Shown here piece by piece: positions 21,608 to 30,970 of a DNA stretch of 64,000 bases; position 1 is the stretch's first letter, and each line of letters opens with the position of its first letter. The position numbers were made by a program, and so were the translations under genes. Source of the stretch: Commensalibacter nepenthis (GTDB lineage: Bacteria; Pseudomonadota; Alphaproteobacteria; Acetobacterales; Acetobacteraceae); NCBI RefSeq assembly GCF_029953305.1, contig NZ_JASBAN010000001.1, positions 682,001 to 746,000 of the forward strand, read 5' to 3'. Below the pieces are notes generated by a model. That model worked only from the letters and a program-made list of their open reading frames with translations. It had not been told where the DNA came from and did not search any database.

Positions 21608-23428
21608 ATGCATCGCTATCGTACTCATAATTGTGTTGCTCTCAGAGCAAGTGACGTTGGATCAATTGTTAAACTTTCTGGCTGGGTACATAGTAAAAGA
21701 GACCATGGCGGGTTATTATTCATCGATCTTCGGGACCATTTTGGTATTACTCAAATTGTAATTCCTGCGGATTCTTCTATACTCGAAACAATTGAAAAAG
21801 TCAGAGTAGAAAGCGTATTGTGCATTACAGGGAAAGTCGTTTCACGTGAAGAAGATACAATTAATCCTAAATTACCCACAGGTGAAATTGAAATCCAAGC
21901 TGAAAATATAGAAATCCTTTCTTCTGCTGCAGTTTTACCTTTTCAAGTCAATGGTAATGAAAATTACCCCGAAGATTTACGCTTAACTTATCGTTATATT
22001 GATCTACGTCGTGAACGTATTCACCGTAATATTTTATTAAGATCCAACGTTATCTCTAGCCTACGCAATCGTATGATTGAACGAGGATTTACTGAATTTC
22101 AAACACCAATTCTGACCGCATCATCTCCTGAAGGTGCTAGAGACTTTTTGGTTCCAGCACGCTTGCATCCTGGCAAATTTTATGCCCTACCTCAAGCGCC
22201 TCAACAATTCAAACAATTAGCAATGGTTGCTGGATTTGATCGCTATTTCCAAATTGCACCTTGTTTCCGTGATGAAGCTGCTCGTGCGGATCGTTCTCCT
22301 GGAGAATTCTATCAATTAGATTTTGAAATGTCTTTCGTAACTCAAGAAGATGTCTTTGAAACGCTAGAACCTGTTATGGAAGGCATTTTTAAAGAATTCG
22401 CACCAAATCATAACATCAGTCAAGCTCCTTTTGAACGTATTCCTTATAAAACTGCTATGAAAGAATATGGTAGCGATAAGCCTGATTTACGTAATCCGTT
22501 AAAAATTACTGATGTAACAACTGCGTTTGATGGTTCTGGTTTTGGGTTATTTGCTAAAATCACGGCTGAAGGCGGTGAAGTTCGTGCAATTCCTGCCCCT
22601 GGTGCTGGAAATAAACCGCGTTCTTTCTTTGATAAGCTTAATAACTGGGCTAGAGAAGAAAAAATGGGCGGCTTGGGTTATATTACTTTTGATGAAACGG
22701 GCGCAGCCAAAGGTCCAATTGCTAAAAACCTTGATGAATTACGTTGTGAAGAAATTAAAAAGGCTTGTAACCTTCAAAATGGTGATGCAGTTTTCTTTGT
22801 GGCTGGTAAAGGACTGGAGATGGTTAAATTTTCAGGCACAGTGCGTACAAAGATTGCTACTGAACTAGAACTTATCGAACAAAATGCATTCCGTTTCTGT
22901 TGGATTGTTGACTTCCCAATGTATGAGTTAAATGAAGAAACAGGATTGATTGATTTCTCTCATAATCCATTCTCTATGCCTCAAGGGGGGTTGGAAGCAT
23001 TAAACAGTCAAGATCCTTTGGAAATTAACGCATATCAATATGATATTGTTTGTAATGGGATTGAGCTTTCTTCTGGTGCGATCCGTAACCACCGCCCTGA
23101 CATTATGATCCGCGCGTTTGAGATTGCTGGCTATCCAGAAGAAGAGGTTGAAAAACGCTTTGGTGGGATGTTGAATGCATTCCGTTATGGAGCACCTCCT
23201 CATGGTGGTGCTGCTCCTGGAGTTGATCGTATTGTAATGTTATTAACGGATGAGCCAAACATTCGTGAAGTTATTTTATTCCCGTTAAATCAACAAGGCG
23301 AAGATTTAATGATGTGCGCCCCTGCCCCCACAACACCAGAACGGTTGAAAGAACTTTCTTTGGCTTTAAACCTGCCTAAAGTGGCTGTAAAAAAAACAGA
23401 GAATGCCTCTAGTAATGAAAACGAGTAA
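21608..23428 (+). CDS. aspS: Aspartyl-tRNA synthetase
   Basis: A 606-residue class II synthetase of bacterial type. The N-terminal OB-fold ([20 protein letters not shown]) binds the anticodon. Class II motifs follow: motif 2 around [20 protein letters not shown] and motif 3 [13 protein letters not shown]. The bacterial GAD insertion domain lies in between. AGGATAA precedes the ATG. Whether it is discriminating or also charges tRNA-Asn cannot be decided from this window. Confidence 0.97.
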   Translation: MHRYRTHNCVALRASDVGSIVKLSGWVHSKRDHGGLLFIDLRDHFGITQIVIPADSSILETIEKVRVESVLCITGKVVSREEDTINPKLPTGEIEIQAENIEILSSAAVLPFQVNGNENYPEDLRLTYRYIDLRRERIHRNILLRSNVISSLRNRMIERGFTEFQTPILTASSPEGARDFLVPARLHPGKFYALPQAPQQFKQLAMVAGFDRYFQIAPCFRDEAARADRSPGEFYQLDFEMSFVTQEDVFETLEPVMEGIFKEFAPNHNISQAPFERIPYKTAMKEYGSDKPDLRNPLKITDVTTAFDGSGFGLFAKITAEGGEVRAIPAPGAGNKPRSFFDKLNNWAREEKMGGLGYITFDETGAAKGPIAKNLDELRCEEIKKACNLQNGDAVFFVAGKGLEMVKFSGTVRTKIATELELIEQNAFRFCWIVDFPMYELNEETGLIDFSHNPFSMPQGGLEALNSQDPLEINAYQYDIVCNGIELSSGAIRNHRPDIMIRAFEIAGYPEEEVEKRFGGMLNAFRYGAPPHGGAAPGVDRIVMLLTDEPNIREVILFPLNQQGEDLMMCAPAPTTPERLKELSLALNLPKVAVKKTENASSNENE

Positions 23429-23470
23429 AATAACTTATATTATTGAATAAAATTCATAAATTGATAACTT

Positions 23471-23501
23471 GTGATATTTCTAAATAGAAAGGAAATATCA
23501 C
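23471..23501 (+). promoter_or_regulatory. Hairpin placing the ribosome site of the next gene in its loop
   Basis: GTGATATTTC pairs perfectly with GAAATATCAC around an 11-base loop that contains AGAAAG. The right arm ends one base before the ATG at 23503. The Shine-Dalgarno is therefore partly in the loop and partly in the stem, a layout that could control translation. Confidence 0.55.
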
Positions 23502-23502
23502 A

Positions 23503-24052
23503 ATGAAAAAACGATTTTGGGCGTTAACAATTATAGTCTCTATTCTTCCCGCAGCAGTAAATGCTAATAGCCCTGAGATGTCACAAGAGGCATTTCAGCA
23601 GACCATAAATAAATATGGTGCAACCTACTGTAAAGAAAGGTATAAATGCACTAATAAAAGATGCAGTTAAAAAATGCCATAAAGATACGCCTAAAAACAG
23701 CCCTACACTAGATCAATGTATTCTTGTTGACCAAGCAATGACATCAATTGCTACAAATGTTATTAACCGCAACTACGCAAAACTACATAGTTTTGGAAGA
23801 AAGCCCCCTTCTGCAAGCGATCCATATATGACAATTGATGTAGAAGAGAACAGAGTGAAATACTATACATCAACACCACATTTTAAAAATGGTTCTCAAT
23901 TGAGTCAAATGGATAAATTCACACTATACGACTATTTTCTATTTTTTGATGAATTACGGAAATTATTTATACAGAGATGCGCTAAAAATAACCAAACAGG
24001 CTTGATCTGTCTTTTACAACGCCCTTTGACTATTTTATACCTAAAGTTGTAA
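23503..24052 (+). pseudogene. Frameshifted small secreted-protein gene
   Basis: The ATG at 23503 follows AGAAAGGAAA and starts a clear signal peptide, MKKRFWALTIIVSILPAAVNA. That frame stops after about 56 codons at a TAA near 23668. A second frame, open from 23615 to 24052, continues as GINALIKDAVKKCHKDTPKN and later NRNYAKLHSFGRK, with four cysteines, and looks like the mature part. The break lies near 23635-23650, around the run AAAGAAAGG. A single-base indel would join the two. I do not recognise the family. It may be a pseudogene, a sequencing error or, less likely, a programmed frameshift. Confidence 0.6.
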
Positions 24053-24411
24053 TCTCAAGCATAATCTTTTATAGTGTGACCAGAGACAATCTTTGCTCCA
24101 ACTCTTTATCATGCAAATATTACGAAATAGCTCATTTTTAAGAAGATTTTAACTTTTGTAATTTAATTTATTATAAATTTCTATGATCCAGCGAATTATC
24201 TATTTGCAAAAACAAATAAAATAAGTCAGCATAAATTTTTGCCACAAAAATGTCTTAATCTATTTAAGCCACCTAACTTATTGATTGTAAATAAATAGAA
24301 ACGTCAACATGATATCTTTAATATATAGAAAAAAGGAATTGATAAACGGTCAATAAACACAACATTATATATTAAATTATAAACTCTATAATCACAACAA
24401 AGGATGAAGCA
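24053..24411. other. Intergenic region upstream of the permease
   Basis: About 360 strongly AT-rich bases with no recognisable gene, repeat or RNA. It should carry the permease promoter. Confidence 0.4.
24399..24404 (+). promoter_or_regulatory. Shine-Dalgarno deciding a TTG start
   Basis: AAAGGA lies seven bases before TTG at 24412. The overlapping ATG at 24404 opens only a three-codon frame (ATG AAG CAT TGA) whose stop overlaps the TTG, so it cannot be the permease start. Confidence 0.7.
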
Positions 24412-25845
24412 TTGATACCCACAAAACATAAAAAACACGTTTCCACCCCCCCTTTAAAAGACGGTGAGCTGGCTCATACTCTTGAACGGCGCCACGTTGT
24501 CATGATTTCGATGGGGGGCATCATTGGTGCTGGTCTTTTTGTTGGCGCATCTGCTTCTATTCACGCCACAGGACCTGCTGTTTTATTATCCTATGTTATC
24601 ACAGGATTAATGATTTTCTTTGTCATGCGAATGTTGGGTGAACTGGTTATTGAAAAACCAGAAGTGGGTTCCTTTTTGAATCATATCCGTCGCGGAATGG
24701 GACATAATGTTACGTTTGTCCTTGGATGGGGATATTGGCTATTTTGGATTTCCGCCATTGCTGCTGAATCTATTGCTGGTGGAGAAATGTTACAACATTA
24801 TATGCATATTCCACCAGAATATAGCTTCGCTGCAACCATGATCTTGGGTCCTATATTGGTTATTGCCATGATGCTCACGAACCTGTTTTCTGTACGTGGT
24901 TATGGTGAATTTGAATTTTGGTTTGCGTTGATTAAGATCGTTGCTATTGCTGCCTTTATTGTCGTTGGTGGCATGGCTATTTCGAATTTATTTGGTTTTA
25001 AAGCTGGAAGTGTCAACAATATTTGGTCCCATCATGGGTTTTTCCCCAATGGCGTTATTGCAATCTTTACCATTATTCCAACTGTTTTATTTACAGTTAC
25101 AGGATCAGAGGTCGCAACAATTGCTGCTGCTGAATCAGATAAACCCGCCGAAAATGTTGCCTATGCAACCAGAACAATTATTTTCAGAATTGTTGCCTTT
25201 TATGTTATTTCTATTGCCATTATTTTATCAATCGTTCCTTGGGATCAGGTTATCCCTGGCATTTCACCCTTTTTAATGGCGTTACAAGCTATTCATATTC
25301 CGTATGCCTCTGACATTATGGAATTTACTATTTTAATCGCAATTTTATCTTGTTTAAACTCTTCGATTTATGCAACTTCCAGAACATTATTTGAACTTGC
25401 AGAGTATGATGATGCACCAAGATGGTTAATTCATACAACCAGCAATGGGGTTCCAAAACGCGCTATTATTGCAGCTTCTTTCATTGGGATTGCTATTTCA
25501 ATTGCTTCTTATATCTCGCCTAGCCATACTTTCTCTTATCTTTTAAGCTGTGCTGGTTCGATTATCTTATTTGTTTATATCGCAATTGGTCTTTCACAAA
25601 TTAACGTTCGCAAGAGGATGCAAGCAGCTAATCAATTACCCATTTTTCAAATGTGGTTCTTTCCTTATCTATCTTGGTTAACTGTTTTATCTTTAACTGC
25701 TGTCATCATTGCCATGCTATTCAATAATACAGCACGCACTCAAATTATCATCACCTGTGCAATTTTAGCAGTGATTGGAGTTATTCGTATTTTTACGCAT
25801 AAATATAGTAAAACAGGCGAAATGAAGCATACAGAATTAAAATAA
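24412..25845 (+). CDS. Amino-acid permease, APC superfamily (GabP/AAT type)
   Basis: A 477-residue inner-membrane transporter with twelve predicted membrane segments. The diagnostic opening is RRHVVMISMGGIIGAGLFVG, where the GGxIGxGLF loop binds substrate, and TGSEVATIAAAESDKP in segment 6-7 is typical of AAT-family permeases. It most resembles GABA/proline/aromatic amino-acid permeases, but the exact substrate cannot be read. It starts at TTG, supported by AAAGGA seven bases upstream. A strong terminator follows. Confidence 0.88.
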   Translation: MIPTKHKKHVSTPPLKDGELAHTLERRHVVMISMGGIIGAGLFVGASASIHATGPAVLLSYVITGLMIFFVMRMLGELVIEKPEVGSFLNHIRRGMGHNVTFVLGWGYWLFWISAIAAESIAGGEMLQHYMHIPPEYSFAATMILGPILVIAMMLTNLFSVRGYGEFEFWFALIKIVAIAAFIVVGGMAISNLFGFKAGSVNNIWSHHGFFPNGVIAIFTIIPTVLFTVTGSEVATIAAAESDKPAENVAYATRTIIFRIVAFYVISIAIILSIVPWDQVIPGISPFLMALQAIHIPYASDIMEFTILIAILSCLNSSIYATSRTLFELAEYDDAPRWLIHTTSNGVPKRAIIAASFIGIAISIASYISPSHTFSYLLSCAGSIILFVYIAIGLSQINVRKRMQAANQLPIFQMWFFPYLSWLTVLSLTAVIIAMLFNNTARTQIIITCAILAVIGVIRIFTHKYSKTGEMKHTELK

Positions 25846-25883
25846 TACAAAGATTCTATACAAGTTGTTGCAAATATAGTATT

Positions 25884-25911
25884 AAAGACCTTGGAAACAA
25901 GGTCTTTTTTT
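25884..25911 (+). terminator. Strong intrinsic terminator after the permease
   Basis: AAAGACCTTG and CAAGGTCTTT form a perfect 10-bp stem with a GAAA tetraloop and a run of T residues. Confidence 0.92.
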
Positions 25912-25925
25912 ATAGGAATATCTTC

Positions 25926-26150
25926 ATGAGTGAGATCGTTTTAGATGTTAAAGGATTATTATGCCCTTTACCTGTTTTAAAAGCGAACCGTGCATTACAA
26001 ACCCTAGAAAAAGGCAAAAATTTACGTATTCTGGCAACAGATCGTGGCACGATCAAAGAGTTTCAAGAATTTTGTCGTCAAACAGGACATGCATTAATTG
26101 CTTTTTCAGATCATGGAACGGTGCTATCCTTTTTAATAAAACGAAAATAA
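25926..26150 (+). CDS. tusA: Sulfur carrier protein TusA
   Basis: A 74-residue SirA/TusA-fold protein. The signature LLCPLPVLKANRAL carries the sulfur-accepting cysteine in the CPxP motif. TusA relays persulfide sulfur, classically for tRNA 2-thiouridine synthesis and molybdenum cofactor supply. AGGAA precedes the ATG. No other Tus gene is adjacent. Confidence 0.9.
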   Translation: MSEIVLDVKGLLCPLPVLKANRALQTLEKGKNLRILATDRGTIKEFQEFCRQTGHALIAFSDHGTVLSFLIKRK

Positions 26151-26263
26151 CGTCAATATTTTCTATACAACTGTATCAAGTCGTCTTATAAACAAGAAAA
26201 CCATTTACTGAAGAAACAATATATACTTGTTTTAACATTAAAAAGAGCTATTGGAAAATACCG

Positions 26264-26494
26264 ATGACCAATGATTTATCCTCTCTTTCGTTCGAGGATG
26301 CTTTAAGCGAACTGGAAAAAATTGTTCATAACCTAGAAACAGGTCAACAAAAACTAGAAGAAGCCATTGTCTCTTATGAGCGTGGTGCGCAGTTACGGCG
26401 TTACTGTGAAAAAAAACTAAATGAAGCAGAGGCTCGTGTTCAAATCATTGTCAAAAAAGATGATAACAGCCTTGATACTGAAACTATTGAATAA
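26264..26494 (+). CDS. xseB: Exodeoxyribonuclease VII small subunit
   Basis: A 76-residue helical protein with LSFEDALSELEKIVHNLETG, the XseB signature. It forms the ExoVII complex with XseA, which is not in the window. It precedes ispA by about 20 bases, the usual arrangement in alphaproteobacteria. Confidence 0.95.
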   Translation: MTNDLSSLSFEDALSELEKIVHNLETGQQKLEEAIVSYERGAQLRRYCEKKLNEAEARVQIIVKKDDNSLDTETIE

Positions 26495-26514
26495 TTTTGA
26501 AGGTCCCTTCTCTC

Positions 26515-27426
26515 ATGACATCTTCTACGACATATGATGCTGAATCTCTACGTAATTCTTTAACCCAACGCGCAAAAGAACTAGAAAAAACATTGGACAA
26601 ACAATTCCCTCGTATGAAGGGTGGAGAAGCCAATTTAATTGAGGCGATGCGTTATGCTGTTCTTGGTGGGGGAAAACGCCTCAGAGGATATTTGGTTACA
26701 GAAGTAGCCTCTTTATTTAATGTACCACTGGCACAATCCATATATGTTGGCGCATCCGTTGAAATGCTTCATGCCTATTCTTTGATCCATGATGACTTGC
26801 CTGCAATGGATGATGATGATTTACGTCGTGGAAAACCATCTACTCATATTAAATATGGTGAAGCAATTGCTATTTTAGCAGGCGATGCTTTACAAACCAA
26901 AGCATTTGAATTGCTGACGATGGAAGAAATTCACGAAAGTGCAACCATTCGTATTCAACTGGTAAAATCTTTGGCTGAAGCAAGTGGATCAACTGGAATG
27001 GTCGGCGGTCAAGTGATTGATATGGAAGGGGAAAACCGTCACCTTACATTACCAGAAGTCCTTAATTTACATGCAATGAAAACGGGACGTCTAATTTGTT
27101 ACTCTGCCGAAGCAGGTGCTATTTTAGGTAAAGCAACACCTGACTTAAAAAATCATATTATTAGTTATGGTAGAGATTTAGGTACTGCTTTTCAAATTGC
27201 TGATGATGTTTTAGATGCCACCGCAAGTGCAGAAGAGCTTGGAAAAACCGCAGGGAAAGATGACGCAGCTGGAAAATCAACCTTTGTTTCATTATTAGGA
27301 ATCGAAGACGCCAGAAAAGAAGCCGATCGTTTGGTTGCCAAAGCTATTCGTCATTTAGAGCCTTTTGGGGCTGCTGCTGACAATTTGCGTGCTTTGGCTG
27401 AATATGTTGTCTATCGTAAAAACTAA
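26515..27426 (+). CDS. ispA: Farnesyl/geranyl diphosphate synthase
   Basis: A 303-residue prenyltransferase that condenses isopentenyl diphosphate with allylic diphosphates. Both Asp-rich motifs are present: HDDLPAMDDDDLRRG and QIADDVLD. The frame extends to a TTG at 26497, but the ATG at 26515 has AAGGT upstream at a reasonable distance and gives the usual length. It follows xseB and precedes tlyA. Confidence 0.93.
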   Translation: MTSSTTYDAESLRNSLTQRAKELEKTLDKQFPRMKGGEANLIEAMRYAVLGGGKRLRGYLVTEVASLFNVPLAQSIYVGASVEMLHAYSLIHDDLPAMDDDDLRRGKPSTHIKYGEAIAILAGDALQTKAFELLTMEEIHESATIRIQLVKSLAEASGSTGMVGGQVIDMEGENRHLTLPEVLNLHAMKTGRLICYSAEAGAILGKATPDLKNHIISYGRDLGTAFQIADDVLDATASAEELGKTAGKDDAAGKSTFVSLLGIEDARKEADRLVAKAIRHLEPFGAAADNLRALAEYVVYRKN

Positions 27427-27465
27427 TATTTTTGTCTTATTTATCTATCAAAGAGCTTTGGTCTG

Positions 27466-28206
27466 ATGGCTGGTAAAAAACGTATTGATGTCCTCTTGGT
27501 CGACAGAGGATTAGTAGAAAGCCGCACCAAAGCTCAAGCTCTCATTATGGCAGGTCTTGTCTTCAGCAAAGAACAGCGCGTTAATAAAGCTGGCGACATG
27601 GTGCGTGAAGATACAGAACTGAGCGTCAAACAACAACCTCATCCTTGGGTTTCGAGAGGAGGCATTAAACTTGACCATGCGTTATCTGCATTTCACCTAT
27701 CCCCAAAAGGATTAAACTGTATTGATGTTGGTGCATCAACAGGTGGTTTTACAGATGTTTTACTGACTAATGGTGCTAATAAAGTTTATGCGATTGATGT
27801 CGGTCATGGGCAGCTTGCTTGGAAAATACGCAGTGATGAAAGAGTTGTTGTGCATGAAAAATGCAATGCACGATATTTAACCCAAGAAATCGTTCCAGAT
27901 CCTGTGCAAGTCGTTGTGTGTGATGCCAGCTTTATTAGCCTTAAAATGGTATTGCCAGCAGCGCTTTCTTTGTGCCAGTCTGGCGGATGGGCTGTGGCAT
28001 TAATCAAACCACAATTCGAAGCTGGTAGAGAACATGTCGGTTCCAAAGGCGTCGTACGTGATCCAGCAATTCATGAAAAAGTTTGCCAAGAAATCAGAAC
28101 TTGGTGGGAAAGTTTGGACAACTGGAATATTTTAGGTATTGAAACCAGCCCTATCACTGGTCCCGAAGGTAATGTTGAATTCCTCATTGCTGCTAGAAAA
28201 ATATAA
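27466..28206 (+). CDS. tlyA: TlyA-family rRNA 2'-O-methyltransferase/hemolysin-like
   Basis: A 246-residue protein with an N-terminal S4 RNA-binding domain (KRIDVLLVDRGLVESRTKAQ) and a C-terminal FtsJ-type methyltransferase domain. The SAM-binding motif is DVGASTGGFTDVLL, and VNKAGDM and WVSRGGIKLDHAL are characteristic of the family. In mycobacteria TlyA methylates 16S and 23S rRNA; the hemolysin name is historical. dxs, which often lies between ispA and tlyA in related bacteria, is absent here. Confidence 0.92.
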   Translation: MAGKKRIDVLLVDRGLVESRTKAQALIMAGLVFSKEQRVNKAGDMVREDTELSVKQQPHPWVSRGGIKLDHALSAFHLSPKGLNCIDVGASTGGFTDVLLTNGANKVYAIDVGHGQLAWKIRSDERVVVHEKCNARYLTQEIVPDPVQVVVCDASFISLKMVLPAALSLCQSGGWAVALIKPQFEAGREHVGSKGVVRDPAIHEKVCQEIRTWWESLDNWNILGIETSPITGPEGNVEFLIAARKI

Positions 28207-28229
28207 TATTTATAACAAGGCTTTGCAAA

Positions 28230-29228
28230 ATGACGATCCATAATGTTTCTGTCCCTCCATTACATATCGATCATTATACGTTACGGATTATTCAGGCAGA
28301 GGACATTCATTCTATTCATTCTTTGATTAATGATTGGAATGTTGTCAGAATGCTTAGCCAAGTCCCTTTCCCATATCCTAAACCCCTTTTAGAACAATGG
28401 ATTGATTTGGTTTCCAAAGAAACAGAAACAGGGAAGTCATATCATTTTACGATGATCGATAATACAAATCAAAAAATTGTTGGTTGTATTGGTCTGCGCG
28501 TTGATGGCAAAGATCAAATCGGGAAAATTGGCTATTGGATTGGGCACAAATATTGGGGACAACAAATTGCCAGCAAAGCCCTGCAACGTGTTAGTACGTG
28601 GGCATTGGCGAATTTAAATATTAATTATATCCGTGCCACCGCAGCAGATGATAATTTAGCATCAATTGCGGTGTTAAAAAAATGCGGTTATCAACCTTTT
28701 GGTCAAGGAAAAGAAAAATTCCTTGCACGAGCAACCGAACAACCCGTTTCCTATTTTTTACTACAACGTGAAGATATCTGTCCCAGTCAGACTGCCGCTT
28801 CTATCACACTCTCTTCTTCTACACCTAAAAAAATCTTACTTGTTGTTGCAGCCGCATTAATTGATACTGAGGGTCGTTTGTTACTAGCGCGCAGACCAGA
28901 GGGAAAATCCATGGCTGGCATGTGGGAATTTCCTGGTGGAAAAGTAGAACCAGGAGAAACACCCGAAGCAGCCTTGGTGAGAGAACTCAAAGAAGAAATT
29001 AATGTTGATGTATCCCAAAGCTGCTTGGCTCCTTTTACATTTGCCTCTTTTGAATATACGGACTTTCATTTGCTGATGCCGTTATATGTGTGCCATAAAT
29101 GGAATAATGTTCCAGAACCCCAAGAAAACCAACAGCTTGCATGGGTTTCCGCTGAGGAGCTGGATCATTATTTAGTTATGGAAGCAGATAAACCCTTCAT
29201 TCCTTTGCTCAAAGATCTATTATTTTAG
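28230..29228 (+). CDS. GNAT acetyltransferase-NUDIX (MutT-like) fusion
   Basis: A 332-residue two-domain protein. Residues 1-175 form a RimJ/RimL-type GNAT domain: GYWIGHKYWGQQIASKAL is the acetyl-CoA-binding region and NLASIAVLKKCGYQ is typical of the family. A Ser/Thr-rich linker precedes residues 205-332, a NUDIX hydrolase with the full box GGKVEPGETPEAALVRELKE followed by EINVD. The NUDIX half resembles MutT, which removes 8-oxo-dGTP. The substrate of the acetyltransferase is unknown. The fusion is intact and in one frame; I recall similar bifunctional annotations in Acetobacteraceae. Confidence 0.9.
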   Translation: MTIHNVSVPPLHIDHYTLRIIQAEDIHSIHSLINDWNVVRMLSQVPFPYPKPLLEQWIDLVSKETETGKSYHFTMIDNTNQKIVGCIGLRVDGKDQIGKIGYWIGHKYWGQQIASKALQRVSTWALANLNINYIRATAADDNLASIAVLKKCGYQPFGQGKEKFLARATEQPVSYFLLQREDICPSQTAASITLSSSTPKKILLVVAAALIDTEGRLLLARRPEGKSMAGMWEFPGGKVEPGETPEAALVRELKEEINVDVSQSCLAPFTFASFEYTDFHLLMPLYVCHKWNNVPEPQENQQLAWVSAEELDHYLVMEADKPFIPLLKDLLF

Positions 29229-29237
29229 CGAAATTGT

Positions 29238-30131
29238 TTATGATATCTTAAATAAATTTTGGGATCTACCAGGCGTGGACACTTCAAAAGAAAACAACCC
29301 ACCCGCCAGAGGATATCTCTGTTGTTCTTGTGTCGACATATCCTTGGTTGCCGTTGTTACAAAAGCCGTTTGGTAATTCTCACCCCCAAACGTAATTTTT
29401 GTAATATTAGGGCAAGGAAATCGAATGGTTTGAAGCAATGTGGCATCTTGTGAATAAATATTGATTTGTTTACCCGCATATAAACAAACCCACAGATGGT
29501 CTTGTGTGTCCATTGCCATCCCATCAGGATATCCATTTTCAAACGTAACAAAAGGCTTCTTGTTCGAAATTGTTCCTGATTCGTTCCAATAAAATTGATA
29601 AATGACCTGCTCGTTGGAATGGTTATGATATAAAATGTTATTATTTTCCATAATTACTGGACCATTTGTAACGATGTAATCTTTATCCTTAAGGATGGCA
29701 GAAATTTTACCATCTTCTTCATAGCTGAGTAAATAAAGAGACCCACTTGGGCTTTGCTCTTCGTTATCCATGGTTCCAAACCAGAGTCTACCCATAGAAT
29801 CAACATATCCATCATTTAAACGATTATTTGGATGCATTTCGTTCATTACAAACCAACGGGAAAATTTTCCTTGAACTGGATCAAACCAGTATAATCCATC
29901 CTCCATACCACATAATAAAACTGACCCTGTCGTTGGAAAAATAAAAGCAGGTTTCTTGGGAGCATCCCAAACTGTTTTCGCCTGTGTTTGTGGATGGTAT
30001 CGATAGATTTTCTTTTCTACAATATTGACAAAATAAACGCTCTGTTCATTTTCAACCCAGACCACTCCTTCACCTAAGACAGCTTTGACATCCCAAACAC
30101 AAACAGGCTCGAAAAATTTTGTATGTAACAT
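29238..30131 (-). CDS. SMP-30/gluconolactonase-like protein
   Basis: A 297-residue six-bladed beta-propeller hydrolase of the SMP-30/LRE family, expected to open sugar lactones using a divalent metal. Metal-site stretches are LGEGVVWVE (Glu near the N-terminus), NDGYVDSMGRLWFGTMD and NGYPDGMAMDTQDHLWV. The start at 30131 (MLHTKFFEP) is preceded by GAAGGA; the upstream extension to 30161 is unlikely. It is divergent from the CinA-like gene, the starts being about 80 bases apart. In acetic-acid bacteria it would fit periplasmic or cytoplasmic gluconolactone use, but no signal peptide is seen. Confidence 0.85.
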   Translation of the reverse strand: MLHTKFFEPVCVWDVKAVLGEGVVWVENEQSVYFVNIVEKKIYRYHPQTQAKTVWDAPKKPAFIFPTTGSVLLCGMEDGLYWFDPVQGKFSRWFVMNEMHPNNRLNDGYVDSMGRLWFGTMDNEEQSPSGSLYLLSYEEDGKISAILKDKDYIVTNGPVIMENNNILYHNHSNEQVIYQFYWNESGTISNKKPFVTFENGYPDGMAMDTQDHLWVCLYAGKQINIYSQDATLLQTIRFPCPNITKITFGGENYQTAFVTTATKDMSTQEQQRYPLAGGLFSFEVSTPGRSQNLFKIS

Positions 30132-30213
30132 TCTCAATCCTTCGCTTATACTACAAGGCAACGCTCTATATTTTATAGATCATTTCATATTTACGTATCG
30201 TAGGAAAGCATCA

Positions 30214-30966
30214 ATGAATCCGACAGCTGCAATTATCGTCATCGGCAACGAAATTCTATCAGGTCGAACGCAAGATATTAATGTTAATTATATTGCTAAA
30301 CACTTGGCAATTGCAGGAATTAAACTAAAAGAAGCCAGAGTGATTCCCGATGATCCAAAAGTTATTATTCATACAGTCAATGAAATCAGAGCAGCTGTGG
30401 ATTATGTCTTTACCACAGGTGGTATTGGACCAACACATGATGATATTACCTCTGATTGTATTGCAGAGGCGTTCGGAGTCCCCAATCAAATCCACCCCGA
30501 ATCTTTCAAATTATTAGAAGACTATATCGGAAAAGAAAATTTCAACAAAGCACGTCAACGTATGGCGCACTTACCTTTGGGCGCGAAGCCAATCGCTAAT
30601 CCAATTTCCGTTGCACCAGGTTACGTGATTGGAAATGTATATGTGATGGCTGGCGTTCCACAAATTATGCAAGCAATGCTGAATACAATTATTCCGACAT
30701 TACGTCATGGAAACCCAATCATTTCAAAAACTTGGTATGCTTACCAAGCATCTGAAGGAAAAGTAGCGGCTGACCTTAATGATATTCAGAATCAATTCCC
30801 ACAAACAGACATCGGTTCATATCCATTTTACAAAAATGACAAACAAAATGGCATCGCCCTCGTCGCAAAGGGACAGGATCAACATGCCGTCGAACAAGCC
30901 GCAAAAGCAATTTATGAATTATTGATTCGTATGGGGTATCAACCTCAAGAAGGAGAACCCCTTTAA
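30214..30966 (+). CDS. CinA N-terminal-type molybdopterin-binding domain protein
   Basis: A 250-residue MoCF-biosynthesis-domain protein: IGNEILSGRTQDINVNYIA and the TTGGIGPTHDDIT phosphate-binding loop are clear. The frame opens far upstream at 30085, but the ATG at 30214 has AGGAAAG in front and begins exactly where the family does (MNPTAAIIVIGNEIL). Only the CinA N-terminal domain is present; the nicotinamide-nucleotide amidase domain is absent. The role of such stand-alone proteins is not settled. Its end is four bases from the accA stop, tail to tail. Confidence 0.88.
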   Translation: MNPTAAIIVIGNEILSGRTQDINVNYIAKHLAIAGIKLKEARVIPDDPKVIIHTVNEIRAAVDYVFTTGGIGPTHDDITSDCIAEAFGVPNQIHPESFKLLEDYIGKENFNKARQRMAHLPLGAKPIANPISVAPGYVIGNVYVMAGVPQIMQAMLNTIIPTLRHGNPIISKTWYAYQASEGKVAADLNDIQNQFPQTDIGSYPFYKNDKQNGIALVAKGQDQHAVEQAAKAIYELLIRMGYQPQEGEPL

Positions 30967-30970
30967 TATT

